Below are positions 15,515-27,400 of a DNA stretch of 32,111 bases, in pieces. Every line of letters begins with the position of its first letter. Position 1 is the first letter of the stretch. The stretch covers positions 1 through 32,111 of the forward strand of contig JBEWZL010000224.1 in the NCBI GenBank assembly GCA_045837725.1, given 5' to 3'. Made by a program: the position numbers and the translations under genes. Below the pieces are notes generated by a model. The model was not told the origin of the DNA and did not search any database. It saw only the letters and a program-made list of their open reading frames with translations. Source of the DNA: Vermamoeba vermiformis. Its lineage: Eukaryota > Tubulinea > Echinamoebida.

Positions 15515-17702
15515 ATGACCGTTTTTTTTTCTTATTATTCTTTCGCCGTCATGAGCAGCTGCACGTCTCCGCAAGTTGCTAATCGCGGAGGCTGTCCCAC
15601 GGCTAACGTGGAGTCAGTCCCTACCGCGTTAGGAACCAAAGGAGACAGGCAGCATGCCGGAATTAATTATTCGGATGTGGTGTTTGGCTTTAATTCATTG
15701 TTCGAGCAATCAACAACATCAAAAATTTCTATAGAGTAAGTAATAGTATTTATTTAATTTAACGGGTATTAATTAAATATTTCAGTTTTGTTGTTTGGCG
15801 AGTGATGCAATATTCTAAGCTTGATAATGCACACTTCGAGCGCGTAAAGACTTGTTTGGTCAAATACTTGGCAGGAGAATTACGAATTTATTATAAAAAT
15901 AATGTTCGAGCAAAACTTCGAGGTATGAACAAGTGATCCGGTGCAATATTAGACTGCTGACAATTAAATTATAGTTAGTGATACAATAGATAGCGCATTA
16001 AGTGCCGCCAGGCAGTTTAATTCAATGGGAACACCCGAGACTGTCCGTACTTTCCAGCTGGCCGATACGGAGAGTCCTCTGCGGGTATATTCCGACGTAA
16101 TGCCCATTGATGCGTATTCTAGATTTAAAGTCAGCCTTATGGAAGACACCTTATTGTACCACGAGTGCAAATGGCTTAAAGGAAACCTAGCAAAAACAAA
16201 AAGGTTGTACGCCGCTTTCGGGCAATGCCATACCGGCATGTTTTACAAGTAAGTAAGAACTATAACTATTCTTTCATTACTTTTGCTAATACGGCAGTGC
16301 AGTGGAATTTATTTGCCGGCGGACACTAGCTGTCCGGAGTCCGTGCGATTCATAATAGAGAGTGCTTTGAAGACGGGATTAATGATCTCGAAGTCTCTCT
16401 GTGTAATGATCACAGTATACCCTCCCTGTGACAAAGACACCAGTATAACGGCGCGTGCCGCCGGAAAGAAGATGCACGGGATGGCTTACCACTCCGATGG
16501 TATGGATTGTAGTGTGCAATAATGCAGGGCATTGACTAGTGCTTTATTTAGGAGCTGACAAGACGCAAGGATTGTACCTTGGGGATCCTAGTAAAGTCGC
16601 TGTGCACACTTTTTCGGGGTTTATTGACCCTTTGAACATCGGGCGACAAGTTGCATGCAATGACTGGTACTTCACTGTCAAGCATAATGAATCGGGTGTG
16701 GAGACTCCTTTTCAATTGCACGACAACTGTTTGTTAGTTCAACCACGCGGCATGCAGACAGCGTACAAACACAAAGTGCACGGCACGTACAACAGTTTCA
16801 TGCGTTGGGTTGCGACTGTACGGGATGTGGACGGAGATTACCTGCAAGCATGGTTGTGTAGAAAGAAGAAAGTTGTTGAAGCCGCTAAGTTCTCAAAGCA
16901 TCAAAGCCTCAGAGAATGGCTCACCCCGAGCGAACAGTGGATTGTGCGCAGATTAGCTAAACCCTCAAGGCCTCCCACGGAGTGTTCAGCTGTAGTCCTC
17001 GGCACCTGCGTTAACTGCAAGCAAGCTCCGTCGAAAGGTAGTAAGGCAAAGGATCAAAATGTAGCAAATATTAACTTCATTTCAGATCAACGCTGCTGCC
17101 CAAGCCCCGTTGTTTACGGGGATTGCGACCTGCAAATTGGACTCTCATATACAAAGGACTCGGTTTTCCAGTCATCGTTCTTTTCGCGTTCGGATCTTGG
17201 AGCAAGCATGGAAAAAAGCAAGGAATATGGGATCGCCGCAATGTACCTTACTTCTCAGCATCGTTTGAATGACTGGAGTCGCTGGAATTGCAAGACTCGG
17301 CCTACAATTCGGATCGCTGGTGCGGGTGGCAGAAAGAAGCAACGAAATCAGTAAGTTCAGTTGTATTATCATACCCAACGTAACACTTGCCAGGTGGCAC
17401 CATGTAGCACCGCAGTCACTAGCACAGAATTCTGCGTTCTTTTTCAATATCACTCACGGTACTCCCGTACGAATCTTGGTTCAGGATGACAAAGACACGG
17501 ACTGTTTCATTTACACCGGTAAGCTTCTGTCTTTAATGATTGCAACGTGAACTGAGCATTATTATTAGGCCTGTGGCGCGTGTACAACAGTATGTTACAT
17601 GCCGGAGATGCCGCATCGGATGGCCAACCTGTGTTCCTGACGACACTTCTTCGAGAAGAAAGCTTTAATTACGAATTAACAAAGGAGACATTCGTAAATT
17701 AG
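15515..17702 (+). CDS. Unknown 628-aa protein, putative transposon accessory gene
   Basis: Exons: 15515-15735, 15786-15922, 15975-16248, 16303-16499, 16552-17350, 17394-17518, 17569-17702; all phases agree. An ATG at 15551 is an alternative start. The intron at 16500-16551 could instead end a little earlier, at GACTAG, changing three or four residues. I do not recognise a family. Visible features are a Ser/Thr- and Gly-rich N-terminus, scattered cysteines and histidines without a clean zinc-finger spacing, a long exon rich in aromatic and basic residues (around NSFMRWVATVRD and REWLTPSEQWIVRR), a basic GAGGRKKQR patch, and a C-terminal WHHVAPQ segment. No signal peptide or membrane segment is seen. 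Its place 45 bp from the transposase stop suggests it is part of the mobile element. The intact frame argues for a used protein. Confidence 0.7.
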
Positions 17703-17747
17703 AATTGTAAGTTTATCCGTGCGTCTAAAACAGAATCTTATCGTGGT

Positions 17748-20329
17748 TCAGTTTTGTTCTCGAGTGTGTATCAGTCGAGCAATTATTGTCTTGCCCTGCA
17801 CACTCGTCACCGTGCACAGCCAAGCTATGTTCGACACTTGTATGAATTGTTCTTCCTTTGATTCGTCAACCAGAAGCAAGGAGCCGTCGTTATAGGGAGC
17901 TGTTGTTACATGGTTCGTCGAAGCAACTAAGTCGATTCCATGTGCCGAAGCCCTGATGAGAAAGAAGTTGACTCGTCGCACAACTTCATTATGGGCCTCT
18001 TTGCACAGCACATAGTGACTGCAGCGCTTGGCATTTGGATGTCGGCTAAAAGTGTACTTTTTGCCGCAAAATATTTGCGACCCCTTCTTTAGCTTAAAAA
18101 AGCGCCACAGCTCAACATCATTGACTGGAAATAACAGCAAAAGTGCAGCATTCTCTACCGGTGAGCATTTGTATTTCTTTACTCGATCCAAAATTTGTGT
18201 GCCGTTGGGCATTTTTCTGTTCCATTCAATGTTAGGAGTCGTTGTAGCTATGTCTAACCTCTTGAAGACGGCATGACTTGTATCTTTGTTGCTAAATTTG
18301 TCTCTGATTAGGTACTGACTGTTGGTTAAGATCGCAATTAACAAAAGCTGCTCGGATTGACTCGCGTTCGTCCCTTGAACGTGCGAGATTATTGCTCCCA
18401 TCTTGTGTTCATAAGGAAAGGCGGCGTGGGTCCAGAATGCACCAAAGTTGATGACTTGTTGGGGTAAGTGTATCAGGCAGTGGAGATTGATTGTGCACGC
18501 ACTAACCTGATACAAAGTAGGAAATGTGCGGACAAATTCAAAAAGCAAATCGCTTGCCTTTTCTATCATGGAAATTGTGATGCTTGGTGCCCACAAAAGG
18601 TGTAATGCGGAGCAAAGCAGCTTCAGATGCGACCAATACTTTTCCTCGAGGAATGGTTCTAGGACGGGGATGGCAAGGTAAAGGAGCCAATACTTGTGTT
18701 CGTGTGCTGTACTTTGTTAAAACAATTTATAGGTGTACTATTTACCTTTCCACGACCCAAAGTCATCAATTCTTCGTGGTCTTGACTCGCGACCATATGG
18801 TATTGTTATTGTCTCATGTATGCGATTGATTTCGGCAATGTGCTTCTTGATGCTGAAAGCCCTATCTGTGTATCTGTCGGTAATCCACAGTGTCCACAAA
18901 AGGTTTCCGATGTTCAAGCACACGCAATGCATTGGATCTACTACACTTTGGGCAATGATGTCAAAGTATGGCAATAAGTACAATGGACTTAATCCGGCGA
19001 CTCCAAATGATGCACGGCCACTTCGAACGGCTTCTAGGGCAAGTTGTCTGGTCCTGAAGTGTGTTCGAAGTATTGGCAGATCATTTGTCACGGTTACAAA
19101 TCTCATGCTGCCATCGGCATAGATTCCTTGTATCTCGCACACGGTGCAGCCAAACATTGCCGTGCAACTCTCGAAATTCATGATTGGAGCCTGCAATACG
19201 TAAGTAATCGAAAAGTAATGCAGTCTCTACCTTAGCCTTTAAATCCGCAGTTATATATAGCAATATTGCACGCACTTTCCATTGTTCGTAGTCCAATGGA
19301 GTTCGAAACAGTTGCACGAGCTCATTTACAAACGGCTTCAAAAATACTTGCATATTTGGGCTTCCTGACCCGATCCATAAGCAGTTCATAAGCATGTTCT
19401 CTTCTTTGAATCTCTCATTTGGCGGTAAATTATTTATCGATGTAAATAATGGCCACAGATGAATGCCGGAGCCGAACATTACTCCCCCGTCGATGTTGAC
19501 ACCAAGAGCCAAGTCAAATGGAGTGTTGAATAAGCCATGTTCCCGGCGCAATCTACTCCAAACCGCACCATCGGCAATGTCGTCAATGGTGTCTTTTGGC
19601 TGTCTCTGGTTGTCGAAGTTCTTTATGAGCGTGCTAACAAACGAAACATCTATAGTTGTCAAAATGGTATCGGTGCGTAATCATATTAATAATACCTTTC
19701 AGTTTCTCGTGCAATAATTCTTTCAAAGGAATGTATAAAAAGCTATTTTTCATTCTCGGTTCCCCGTGAGCTGATGCCAAGTAGCGAGCTTCATGGCAAA
19801 TCGGGCAGAGTTGCTCTCCCGGCTCGTAAATGCGAGAACATGGGTCACAATAATCGTAGTGTTTGAATTTATCCTTTAGATAACTCCAGTTCTGTGTTAA
19901 TTTATTAGCAAAAGTATAACCGAGCATGCAACCTGCCTTATAAAATTGATTCTTGTTTGTCGGAAGAGGGCTTCCGGGATAAGCAAAATCAATTAGCGCT
20001 AGTAATGCATCCAATTGAGTGCCGCCAACTTTGAATTTGAGAATGTACTTGAGGAGAAGCAAGCTGAATTCCAGTGTTGTTATAGTCGATTTCTTTGACA
20101 ATAGAACGTCCAAACCCGTGAACTCAAACTGATCTCGATTACAATCCACTTCCTCTTCCTCGGAGAAATCAATATTACGACTATAAGCCAGATCAAATTA
20201 ATACTGGAATTAAATCAGTAAATCTTACTTATCATTGGCCAATAAGGGTAGTTCAACAGTGTTCTCTATTGCCGTTATACGGTTATTATTTGACAGGGCT
20301 CTTTTCGCCGTCCGTGGTGTTCGAATCAT
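17748..20329 (-). CDS. tnp2-family (CACTA/EnSpm-like) transposase
   Basis: This is a DNA-cutting enzyme that excises and inserts a cut-and-paste transposon. Exons: 20329-20229, 20180-19696, 19649-19231, 19190-18746, 18658-17748; phases agree, 786 aa. An N-terminal cysteine cluster (CDPCSRIYEPGEQLCPIC) resembles a zinc ribbon. The tnp2 core is recognisable: LALGVNIDGGVMFG, SINNLPPNERFKEENML, WIGSGSPNMQVFLKPFVNEL and KVRAILLYITADLKAKAPI, then a CxxC knuckle (FGCTVCE) and the DPMH motif (VVDPMHCVCLNIGNLLW). The C-terminal part (NLHCLIHLPQQVINFGAFW, FPYEHKMGAI) matches the region that follows tnp2 in these proteins. The catalytic aspartates are likely those of NIDGG and DPMH. The frame is open throughout, so the enzyme may be functional. 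Confidence 0.85.
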
Positions 20330-20394
20330 GATGTGATACAAATAACAAAAACACAAATCAAAATCAAATCAACAAATCAATTATTCAATCAACA
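20330..20394. promoter_or_regulatory. Divergent promoter between transposase and third element gene
   Basis: Only 65 bp separate the two ATG codons. The segment is dominated by CAAATC/CAATC repeats on the plus strand (about 20353-20391). Such close head-to-head starts imply one shared, compact promoter, which could couple expression of transposase and partner protein. Confidence 0.5.
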
Positions 20395-21895
20395 ATGGAT
20401 CATTACGAACAGTTATTAGATAGGCTAACGACTTTCTTATTAAAGTCAGAGAACTCGGCGAGGGCTCTCATACCTGACCAAAATATCAAAGGATTTATCA
20501 GCCGTTTGGTTAATGCTGCCCTGCAAGCACGAGTAAGTCATGTAACGTCGATGGCATTTATTTATTCTATTTAGTTTGCACTCGCTGCCAACGTAACGGT
20601 GGAATGCCTATATGACTTGCCTGCAAGTGCAATTGATGAAATGGTGGTAACCGCTCAATTAGGCAACCCCAACAACAAGCTTGACTGCTTAATTGAGCAT
20701 CTCTTTTCATCTGCTATTATAACTTGGCTAGAAGATCACTCAACGATTAATAACCTAAAAGTATTTGTAGCCGCTAATGACATTGGTGACAAACTGTACG
20801 GGTCAACAGGCAGAGTATTAAGTGCCAAGGTAGACTTTGTTAGACAATTTGTATTGCTGGCAATGTCACCCAATCCAAAGGAGCTCGCACTACAAAATGC
20901 CGGTGCTAAGCATGTTGTAAGTAAATATTTTACTTTTCGAGCTCTGCTGACAGTGTTGACCTAGCCACCAGCTAAACAAAGTACTCAAACTCGTAAGTGT
21001 TGAATAAGTAGTGATTCACTCTAATAAAAAATAGGAGAGGCTACACGTGCACAGGCAAGGCAATTGTTTGAGTCACGCCAAGCTCTCCAATTACAAAGCT
21101 TGGCAGCACCTAGTGAAGTCCCTGCACGTCCTAGAATACAAGTAGACGAGGAAGATAATCAAGCTCGAACCAAGTTTAGCCTGACAACTGGAGATTTGGC
21201 AACACTAACACAAGGGCAGCTTTTATGGACAGCCAAAGAAATGCAGAGAAAGTTGCGAGAGTATAAGGTTTGTATTCAATTTGTGTGTTAGTGGCTCACT
21301 TTTCTACGCACACAGAATCATCAGCTTGTGCTCCCGGAACAACTCCGCTCCGACCCTCGTTATTCTTGGCCAAGTGAAGCCAAAGGAATTGAACTAAAGA
21401 AGCAAATGCTTGCCAGTGGAACTTGGCCCATCACTCTTAATTCGAACAGAAATCAAACGCACTGGTTAAGTAAACTCTTGTTTCACACCGGAATTAATTG
21501 GCAGGAAGGGTCCATCAAGCAACTTGTAAGTGACCAGTATTTAATAACCGAGTCTAATTCTCAATTAGTTGCTTGATAGTCAACCAACCATCGATGCAAT
21601 TGTTTCCCTATTTCGCGCGATGGAAATTTCACATTGGCTGCAACCAAAACCAGAACTCTACACGTATCCAGTTTTTATTCAACAACTCCTCAAAACAATT
21701 ATTATTAATGCCCGCTCCGACGTCAAAAAAGGAAGATCTACAGTCAATGTATTGTATTTGAGACAAGGCGGAGATCAGCCGGCAAAACACATTTATCTCC
21801 CAAAGCGACACAAGCATGCTTCCAACAATAGCAACAGGCAAAATAATCTTGACGATGATGAGGATGGCATGGTAATTGATATGCCATCCGATTAA
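20395..21895 (+). CDS. Unknown 425-aa protein, putative transposon DNA-binding partner
   Basis: Exons: 20395-20532, 20575-20916, 20965-20992 (28 nt), 21035-21267, 21316-21525, 21569-21895; phases agree. Residues 1-160 are helical, with a stretch (KLDCLIEHLFSS through LSAKVDFVRQFVLLAM) that faintly recalls a BEN DNA-binding domain; I give that little weight. A linker (about 160-240) is rich in Ala, Gln and Arg. A second folded part (LPEQLRSDPRYSWPSEAKG, GINWQEGSIKQL, HWLQPKPELYTYPVF) is unrecognised. The tail is basic then acidic (LPKRHKHASNNSN, LDDDEDG), typical of nuclear proteins. It is transcribed head to head with the transposase. A TnpA-like role, binding the flank motifs, is a guess from context. 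Confidence 0.7.
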
Positions 21896-22180
21896 TGCGA
21901 ATAGAATCACAATAAAAATTAATTAAATTTAATCCCCAAATTCTTGCTCGCATTTAATGGCTAGTCCGTGCCTACCAGCATTTTGTTTAATTGCTAAATT
22001 TTGATCGCATTATCATACCCGTATTAGTTGACTCACTTTTCGCGACTAGCCAAAAGATAGTAGGAAAACGGCAACAAGCCGAGTAGCTTTTCGAGACAAA
22101 ATATGAATAGCCAAAGTTGATTTGCTATCCGCGTAAATTTTGCTCAGGATTTTGCTCGACCGCCAAAAAAAGTGAGTTCA
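21896..22180. repeat. Right flank of the mobile element: inverted TAGC motifs
   Basis: Read on the minus strand this flank holds GGCTAGTCGCG (about 22042-22052), GGCTATTC (about 22106-22113), GCGGATAGCAAA (about 22121-22132) and GGACTAGCCA (about 21959-21968). These echo GCGGGTAGCA and GGCTAGCATT of the left flank in the opposite orientation. The match is degenerate. A possible end lies near 22173, where the minus strand reads CACTTTTTTTGGCGG. Confidence 0.4.
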
Positions 22181-22510
22181 GATCATAAAATTAATAAAAT
22201 AATATCCTGTTCGCGCTGTCTGCATTTCGTTGTTGCACATAATTACAACGAGGAGTCTGCGCCACAAATGCAATGCAATTAAATTAAGCAAATTACATCA
22301 GGTGTTTTTGGCGATCACTGGATCATCCGTGATCCGCACAACAATCAATTTCTCGTAATTCCTACTAGCCATCGTTAAATTTATTACGTTAAAGAGCAGG
22401 TAGTCGAGCAAAGGAAAGTTCAACGAACTTATCAGCTGTCAATATCCTTAAACCAAGGTTTTTTGGGCATAAAGGGTCCCAAAAAATCACAGTTTTGCAG
22501 TTATTTAAAT
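22181..22510 (+). promoter_or_regulatory. Upstream region of the S33 peptidase with a strong leader hairpin
   Basis: The segment separates the mobile element from the peptidase gene and should hold its promoter. A 9-bp perfect inverted repeat, TTTTTTGGG/CCCAAAAAA (22459-22486, 10-nt loop), ends 24 bases before the ATG and would form a stem in the leader if transcribed. A weaker 6-bp palindrome GGATCA/TGATCC lies at 22320-22335. A GGCTAGTAGG word on the minus strand near 22362 resembles the element's flank motif, so the element's edge might lie further right than drawn. Confidence 0.4.
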
Positions 22511-24441
22511 ATGAAGAGCACAACGGTAGTCATCATTGTCGCAATCATTTTTTTCTGCGAGGCACGGAGCACATCCGTCGTTTGGAAACGCTGTCCTGAT
22601 GATAGCCTCACGAGACTTGCGCATGTAAAGAGGTAAGCTGGTATGATGTTATTATTTTCTCGATAATATTGATTTAATAGTCTTCATAGTGCTGTTTTTC
22701 AGTGCACCTCGATCGAAGTCCCGCTCGACTGGGCCAATCCTGCCAATTCCAAAACAATAAGTTATTTTATATTGCGTGCATACAATAGTTCTTTGTCCCA
22801 ACCACCCTCCGAACAACTTTGGATGATTCAAGGAGGTCCTGGTGCTTCAGGTGCAGGTCTCGAAGATGCAGCACTCAATGTAGCTTCACAAATGAATCGT
22901 CAAGTCACAGTGTATGTTCCTGACAATCGTGGCACTGGCTTGTCATCGTGTTTGGGCTGTAACATCACTGAATGTAAATGGCAGCCAAATTTGATGGACA
23001 TCAACTACAAACTCTGCGCGAAGAAGTTATTTGAGCAATACGGCACTGACAGTACTTACTTTACGACCACAAATGCCGCCTTGGATATCGACAATGCGAT
23101 CAGCTTGATCAAACAATCGGAACAAGTGTCCAAGGTGTATATTTACGGCGTCTCTTACGGCACTTATGTTGCGAATCGATTTGGATTGATTGCACTGAAC
23201 AAACCAGATGCAATAGTGCTCGATAGTACGTCCTTAATATTAACCAAAACGAGCACCACTAATCTTATTTATCAGGCCTGTGTCCAGCTGACATTTGTCG
23301 TATTGACATGTACGACAGGAATTGGGACTTTGTTGCTCGTTCAGTGTTCACGTTGTGCGGGCTAGAGAGCAAAACGTGCAGAAAATACTTGGGTCCAAAT
23401 CCAAACGAATTGGCACAGCTAGGTATGCACGCGGATCCTCGTGTACCCGATTGACTTACTCTCATAATTGACTTTTCGCTTGTTAGTTCAAACTCATTTC
23501 GAACAAAAGCTTCCTTTTTGCAACGGTGCAGTGAACATTACTTTCGACCAGTTTTACGACGCCACCCTCCGATTCGTTCCAGCGGGCTACAATCGCGAGC
23601 TGATAGCACCTTTAATCAACAGGTAGGCGGAAGAATGCAAAATTATTTCTTTAATTTAATTTCTGACTACTGTAGGTTTATCCGATGTTCGCCAACAGAC
23701 ATTGCCGAACTCAACTATGCCTTCAAGTCGTTATCTTTATATTACGCAGAAAATCGTCGTCGTATATCTGTATCTCTACCTATTATGCTCACAGTGACCC
23801 TCTCTGAAATATTCGACTCCGATCCAGAGCATCCGTTATCCCTTGAAGAACACACAGGAATCGAGGTAACACTACGAAGTAAAGCTGCGCAGTAGACTAA
23901 TTATTGTTTTAGCGCACTTTACTGTTCTCGCCGAGAATTACCCTAGCAGCAGCTATTGCTCGTCCCTATTGGCTGACGTACAAGCCCGATCAGTTTTGGA
24001 ATGCATATTATTCTGAAGATATTCCGACTTTGATCTTGCAGGGCGAGCTCGATCCGCAAACACCTCACTTCTACGGCATTCATGCGATAAGCAACTATAA
24101 CAAGCCTTATCAATATCTCGTCTCTTTTCCGTACACGCCGCATGAAACTGTTCGCAGCGACAAGGTGCGTAGTGTTACTAATTACGAACGTATCACAACT
24201 AACCAAGTCATTTAGGCAAACTGTGGAGCTCAAGTCATGGCATCATTTTTGAACAATCCGACAGGGGACATCGATACTTCGTGCACGAGTCAAGTGTTGC
24301 CTATCGATTTTGAAGGTACGTTTAAAAGTATGTAGGTGTTTGAATTAAGCACCTAAACTCTTTTTCTAAGGCACAACAGCCGCAGCAAAGCAGGCCTCGC
24401 AGTCATTCTTTGGCACGCCGTTGTTATGGGGAACTGAATGA
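22511..24441 (+). CDS. Secreted S33-type serine peptidase (alpha/beta hydrolase)
   Basis: Exons: 22511-22632, 22681-23225, 23276-23422, 23487-23622, 23676-23865, 23913-24164, 24216-24315, 24371-24441; phases agree, 520 aa. The N-terminus is a clear signal peptide (basic start, hydrophobic run VVIIVAIIFFC), so the enzyme enters the secretory or lysosomal route. The alpha/beta-hydrolase landmarks are present: oxyanion loop IQGGPGASG, DNRGTGLS, nucleophile elbow YGVSYGTY, acid in LQGELDPQTP and histidine in YTPHETV. These are the marks of tripeptidyl- or prolyl-aminopeptidase-like S33 enzymes, which remove N-terminal residues from peptides. Several cysteines after the signal peptide suggest disulphides. 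The substrate cannot be told from sequence. The stop is 55 bp from the stop of the convergent FARAT gene. Confidence 0.9.
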
Positions 24442-24496
24442 ATGGACTCAAGCGGTACAAATAAAACTGGAAGTGCGGTTGAAATTATATTGACAT

Positions 24497-27400
24497 TTAC
24501 AGTTTAGAAAGCAATGGAAAATCGGCGATGAGACCGCGCATCGTCTCGGTCTGACTTTCGCCTTTGAATCCACTCTTTCGCAAATTTTGTACACGAGTGA
24601 CAAATTCACCAAAAACAGCGTCATCTCGATAACTAAAGAAGTTCATGTTAGTTTAATGTTATTTGGGTTGATTTTACGTGGTCCCACTTACGTGTCGGTC
24701 AGTTTGATGTTTTGGCCGTAGTTCTCCAAGGCAATGACTTTCATCGCTTGCAGTGCACTGACAGCTGTCTTAAGCGTGTCCGACGAACAACTCTCTTGAC
24801 AGCTCAACTTGCCCTCGTTGACAAGTGTCTCGCACAGCCATTGCATGCGTTGAAGTACAGAGTGGTAGCCGAGACCGTTGGGCTTCAAGTTGAACAGTAC
24901 CACACTGGCGATCCAGTAGGAGTCGATGAAGGGCCAGATCAAGTTGCCATAAAAGGTAATGGCGCCTTGTGCGTCTTTTTCTTGCGACAGACTTACGTTG
25001 TTGTCACCGTCAACTTTGATCACGCGTTGCTTTGCAAGGTCATCAAAGACGTCATCGAAGTTCTATCAAAATGTTAGTTTCCTGAGCATGCCGGTACTTA
25101 TTTGTATGAAATACCTCTTTAGACTCGGGGTTCAACTTGTAGACGAACTCATACTTCAATAGCTCGGCAACGAACTGAGCCTCAGCAAGCAAGTCAGCCT
25201 TGGGCACGGAGGATTGATTTTTATCTGAGAAAGTGTTAGCAACGCCATTCACACAGCACTCAATATACCATTTCTCTTACTAAAAGTCATGCTGACTAAC
25301 GCAACAATCAAAAATCCGTCGCGAGCAAAGAGATGTCCGAGCGAGTTACGGTAAATGCTGTGCACTAGCGTCGTATCTGGCGCCATTTGTATCATGTCTT
25401 TGCGCTCAGTGACCTATTAGCTGTGATTAGTATTGCTAGATAAAGGTTCTAATCTTCGCACCAATTGGCCCATCATGTGCAAGCCGTGAGTGGTCACTTG
25501 ACCAGCAGTCATGTTCGCAATCCAGTCCATGCAGCCTGTGTTACGGCGATAGATTTCATTCAACAACCAATCAACTTTAGCAATTAGTTGTTGTCTGTCA
25601 AAAAGTAGTGTCAGTACACGTAACTAAAAAAAAAGCAGAATTACGCTTACTTCGATATGCCTAGTCGGTACGTCATCAATATTGACGAAATGATTGAAGA
25701 AGGGCTCCAAACAATCTTCTGGTTCAATGCAAGAATAATCTCTTGCCCCAACACCACGCTGATGTCACGGCGGTCCTTGGCGTGCTTGAACGGATCGAAG
25801 CTGGGATTCTTTGTTTTCATCGCCTCAGTATATTCCTAGATACAAGTATTAATTGAGGTACGCGAGGGCAAGCACAAAAAAAGCAAAAGAACCATCATTG
25901 CCAAAAGCAAAAAAGAAATACGCCCGCTGTGGGGCTCGAACCCACGACCACACGGTTAAGAGCCGTGCGCTCTACCGACTGAGCTAAGCGGGCTGGCGTT
26001 GATTTGGCTTTCAACAAAATTTTCGCCGCGTCATTAGAGAGCAGACCGAACCCACGCACATCTCCAACGAAACCGTGTTTTTCTCGTATCGCTTACCTTC
26101 GCGCATTTTCGAAGTGATATAGGCTTGCCAACTTTTAGAGAGATCCTTCCAAAGTCCTCCGCTAAAACAGATCGTGCCTTCAGCAGATTCTCCAAGCTTT
26201 CCTTTTTCTTGCTTTCGCCGAGGAGCTCGCGAGCATAAGGAACGGCCTCAATTAGGCGTTCATAGTTCAAGGTGATTGGCACGTAAGAAATCTCCTCTAT
26301 GCATCAAATGTTAGGTTACGCGCAACAAAAATTCGAATGGCGATCTGGCGTACCGTAGTCTCCTTCAAAATATTTGTCGTTGATGATAGAAACAAGACCC
26401 AGCTTCGGTTGCAACAACTTTCCACTGCGGCTGCGTGTTCCTTCGATGAAGAACTCGAAGGGAAGTCCTTGGCCGATCAGCTGTTGCACGTACTCGGTGA
26501 AGATGGCGTTATACAGCACATCACCGCGGAATGTCCGACGAAGGAAGAATGCACCTCCCTTGCGCAGTAGAGTAGCAACGAATGATAGACCTAAGAAATC
26601 CTCGCCTGCAGCAATGTGTGGCACTGGAATGTCATACGCAAAGAGCACGAATGACACGATCAAAAAGTCAATGTAACTCTTGTGCGTAGGAACAATAATG
26701 ACCGGTCCTCGTTGAAGCAGGTCAGGTAGCTAAGAAGCCCGTATTAGTAACTAAAACTAAGTCCTTCGTAAGCCGTGAAAAGTACCGTTTTCAGCATGTC
26801 CTCGTTGATCTCAACTTGTCGGTAAATACTTCGCCAGACTTTTCGGAAGAACCACGCGAGGCCACGAATGACATTTAATTGAAGGCTAAAGCTTATTAGT
26901 AATGTGATTCTCAAATACCATCGTTAACATACGTTGCGGCCATGCGCTCAAAGATCTCGTCAGCTTTCTTTTCCAAAGATGAAGCAGGAATGCCTTTTTG
27001 TTCACTCACTCTGTAATACCAATTAATAACAATCACAGGCGATACTACTGGAAGATTACGTACTTGGCAATAGCTTCTTGCACGCGTCTTGAAGTCAACA
27101 CTGAGTCACGCAAGTTACCCGCTGTTTCGGGAATAGTAATCTGATAAAGTTAATTAGCTTGATTGCGCTTATCGACGTAAATACTATTCATACCTCTTTT
27201 GAAGCATTAAGCGCAAATCTGAGATCCGGGAACAATTTCTTTTCAATAGAAGAATGTCCATCGATGTCTCTGCTCGGTAGTCTATTGTACAATAAATCTT
27301 CTAATCGTGGCTCTTCGATTTCTTCCTTCAACACGAATCTTTGGAGACCTACACGTGTGATATTAGAACGTAATTTCTAGGTAAAGAACTATCGTACCGT

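Larger units (their letters stand above)
15235..22175. mobile_element. tnp2/CACTA-type DNA transposon with three intact genes
   Basis: The element contains a tnp2-family transposase on the minus strand (17748-20329) between two multi-exon plus-strand genes of unknown function (15515-17702 and 20395-21895). The three genes are tightly packed: 45 bp separate the first two stops, and 65 bp separate the transposase start from the third gene's start. All have open, phase-consistent frames, so the copy looks recent or maintained. Degenerate TAGC-containing motifs point inward at both flanks. The outer ends are estimates: I could not find terminal inverted repeats starting CACT(A/G) or a 3-bp target duplication by eye. 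That the two flanking genes belong to the element is inferred from packing and the flank motifs. Confidence 0.6.

Noticed and set aside
17172-17453. Open frames opposite the 15515-17702 gene, and similar antisense frames over AROM, the phosphate carrier and FARAT
   Set aside because: They are shadows of phase-checked, spliced genes on the other strand and have no domain or splice support.
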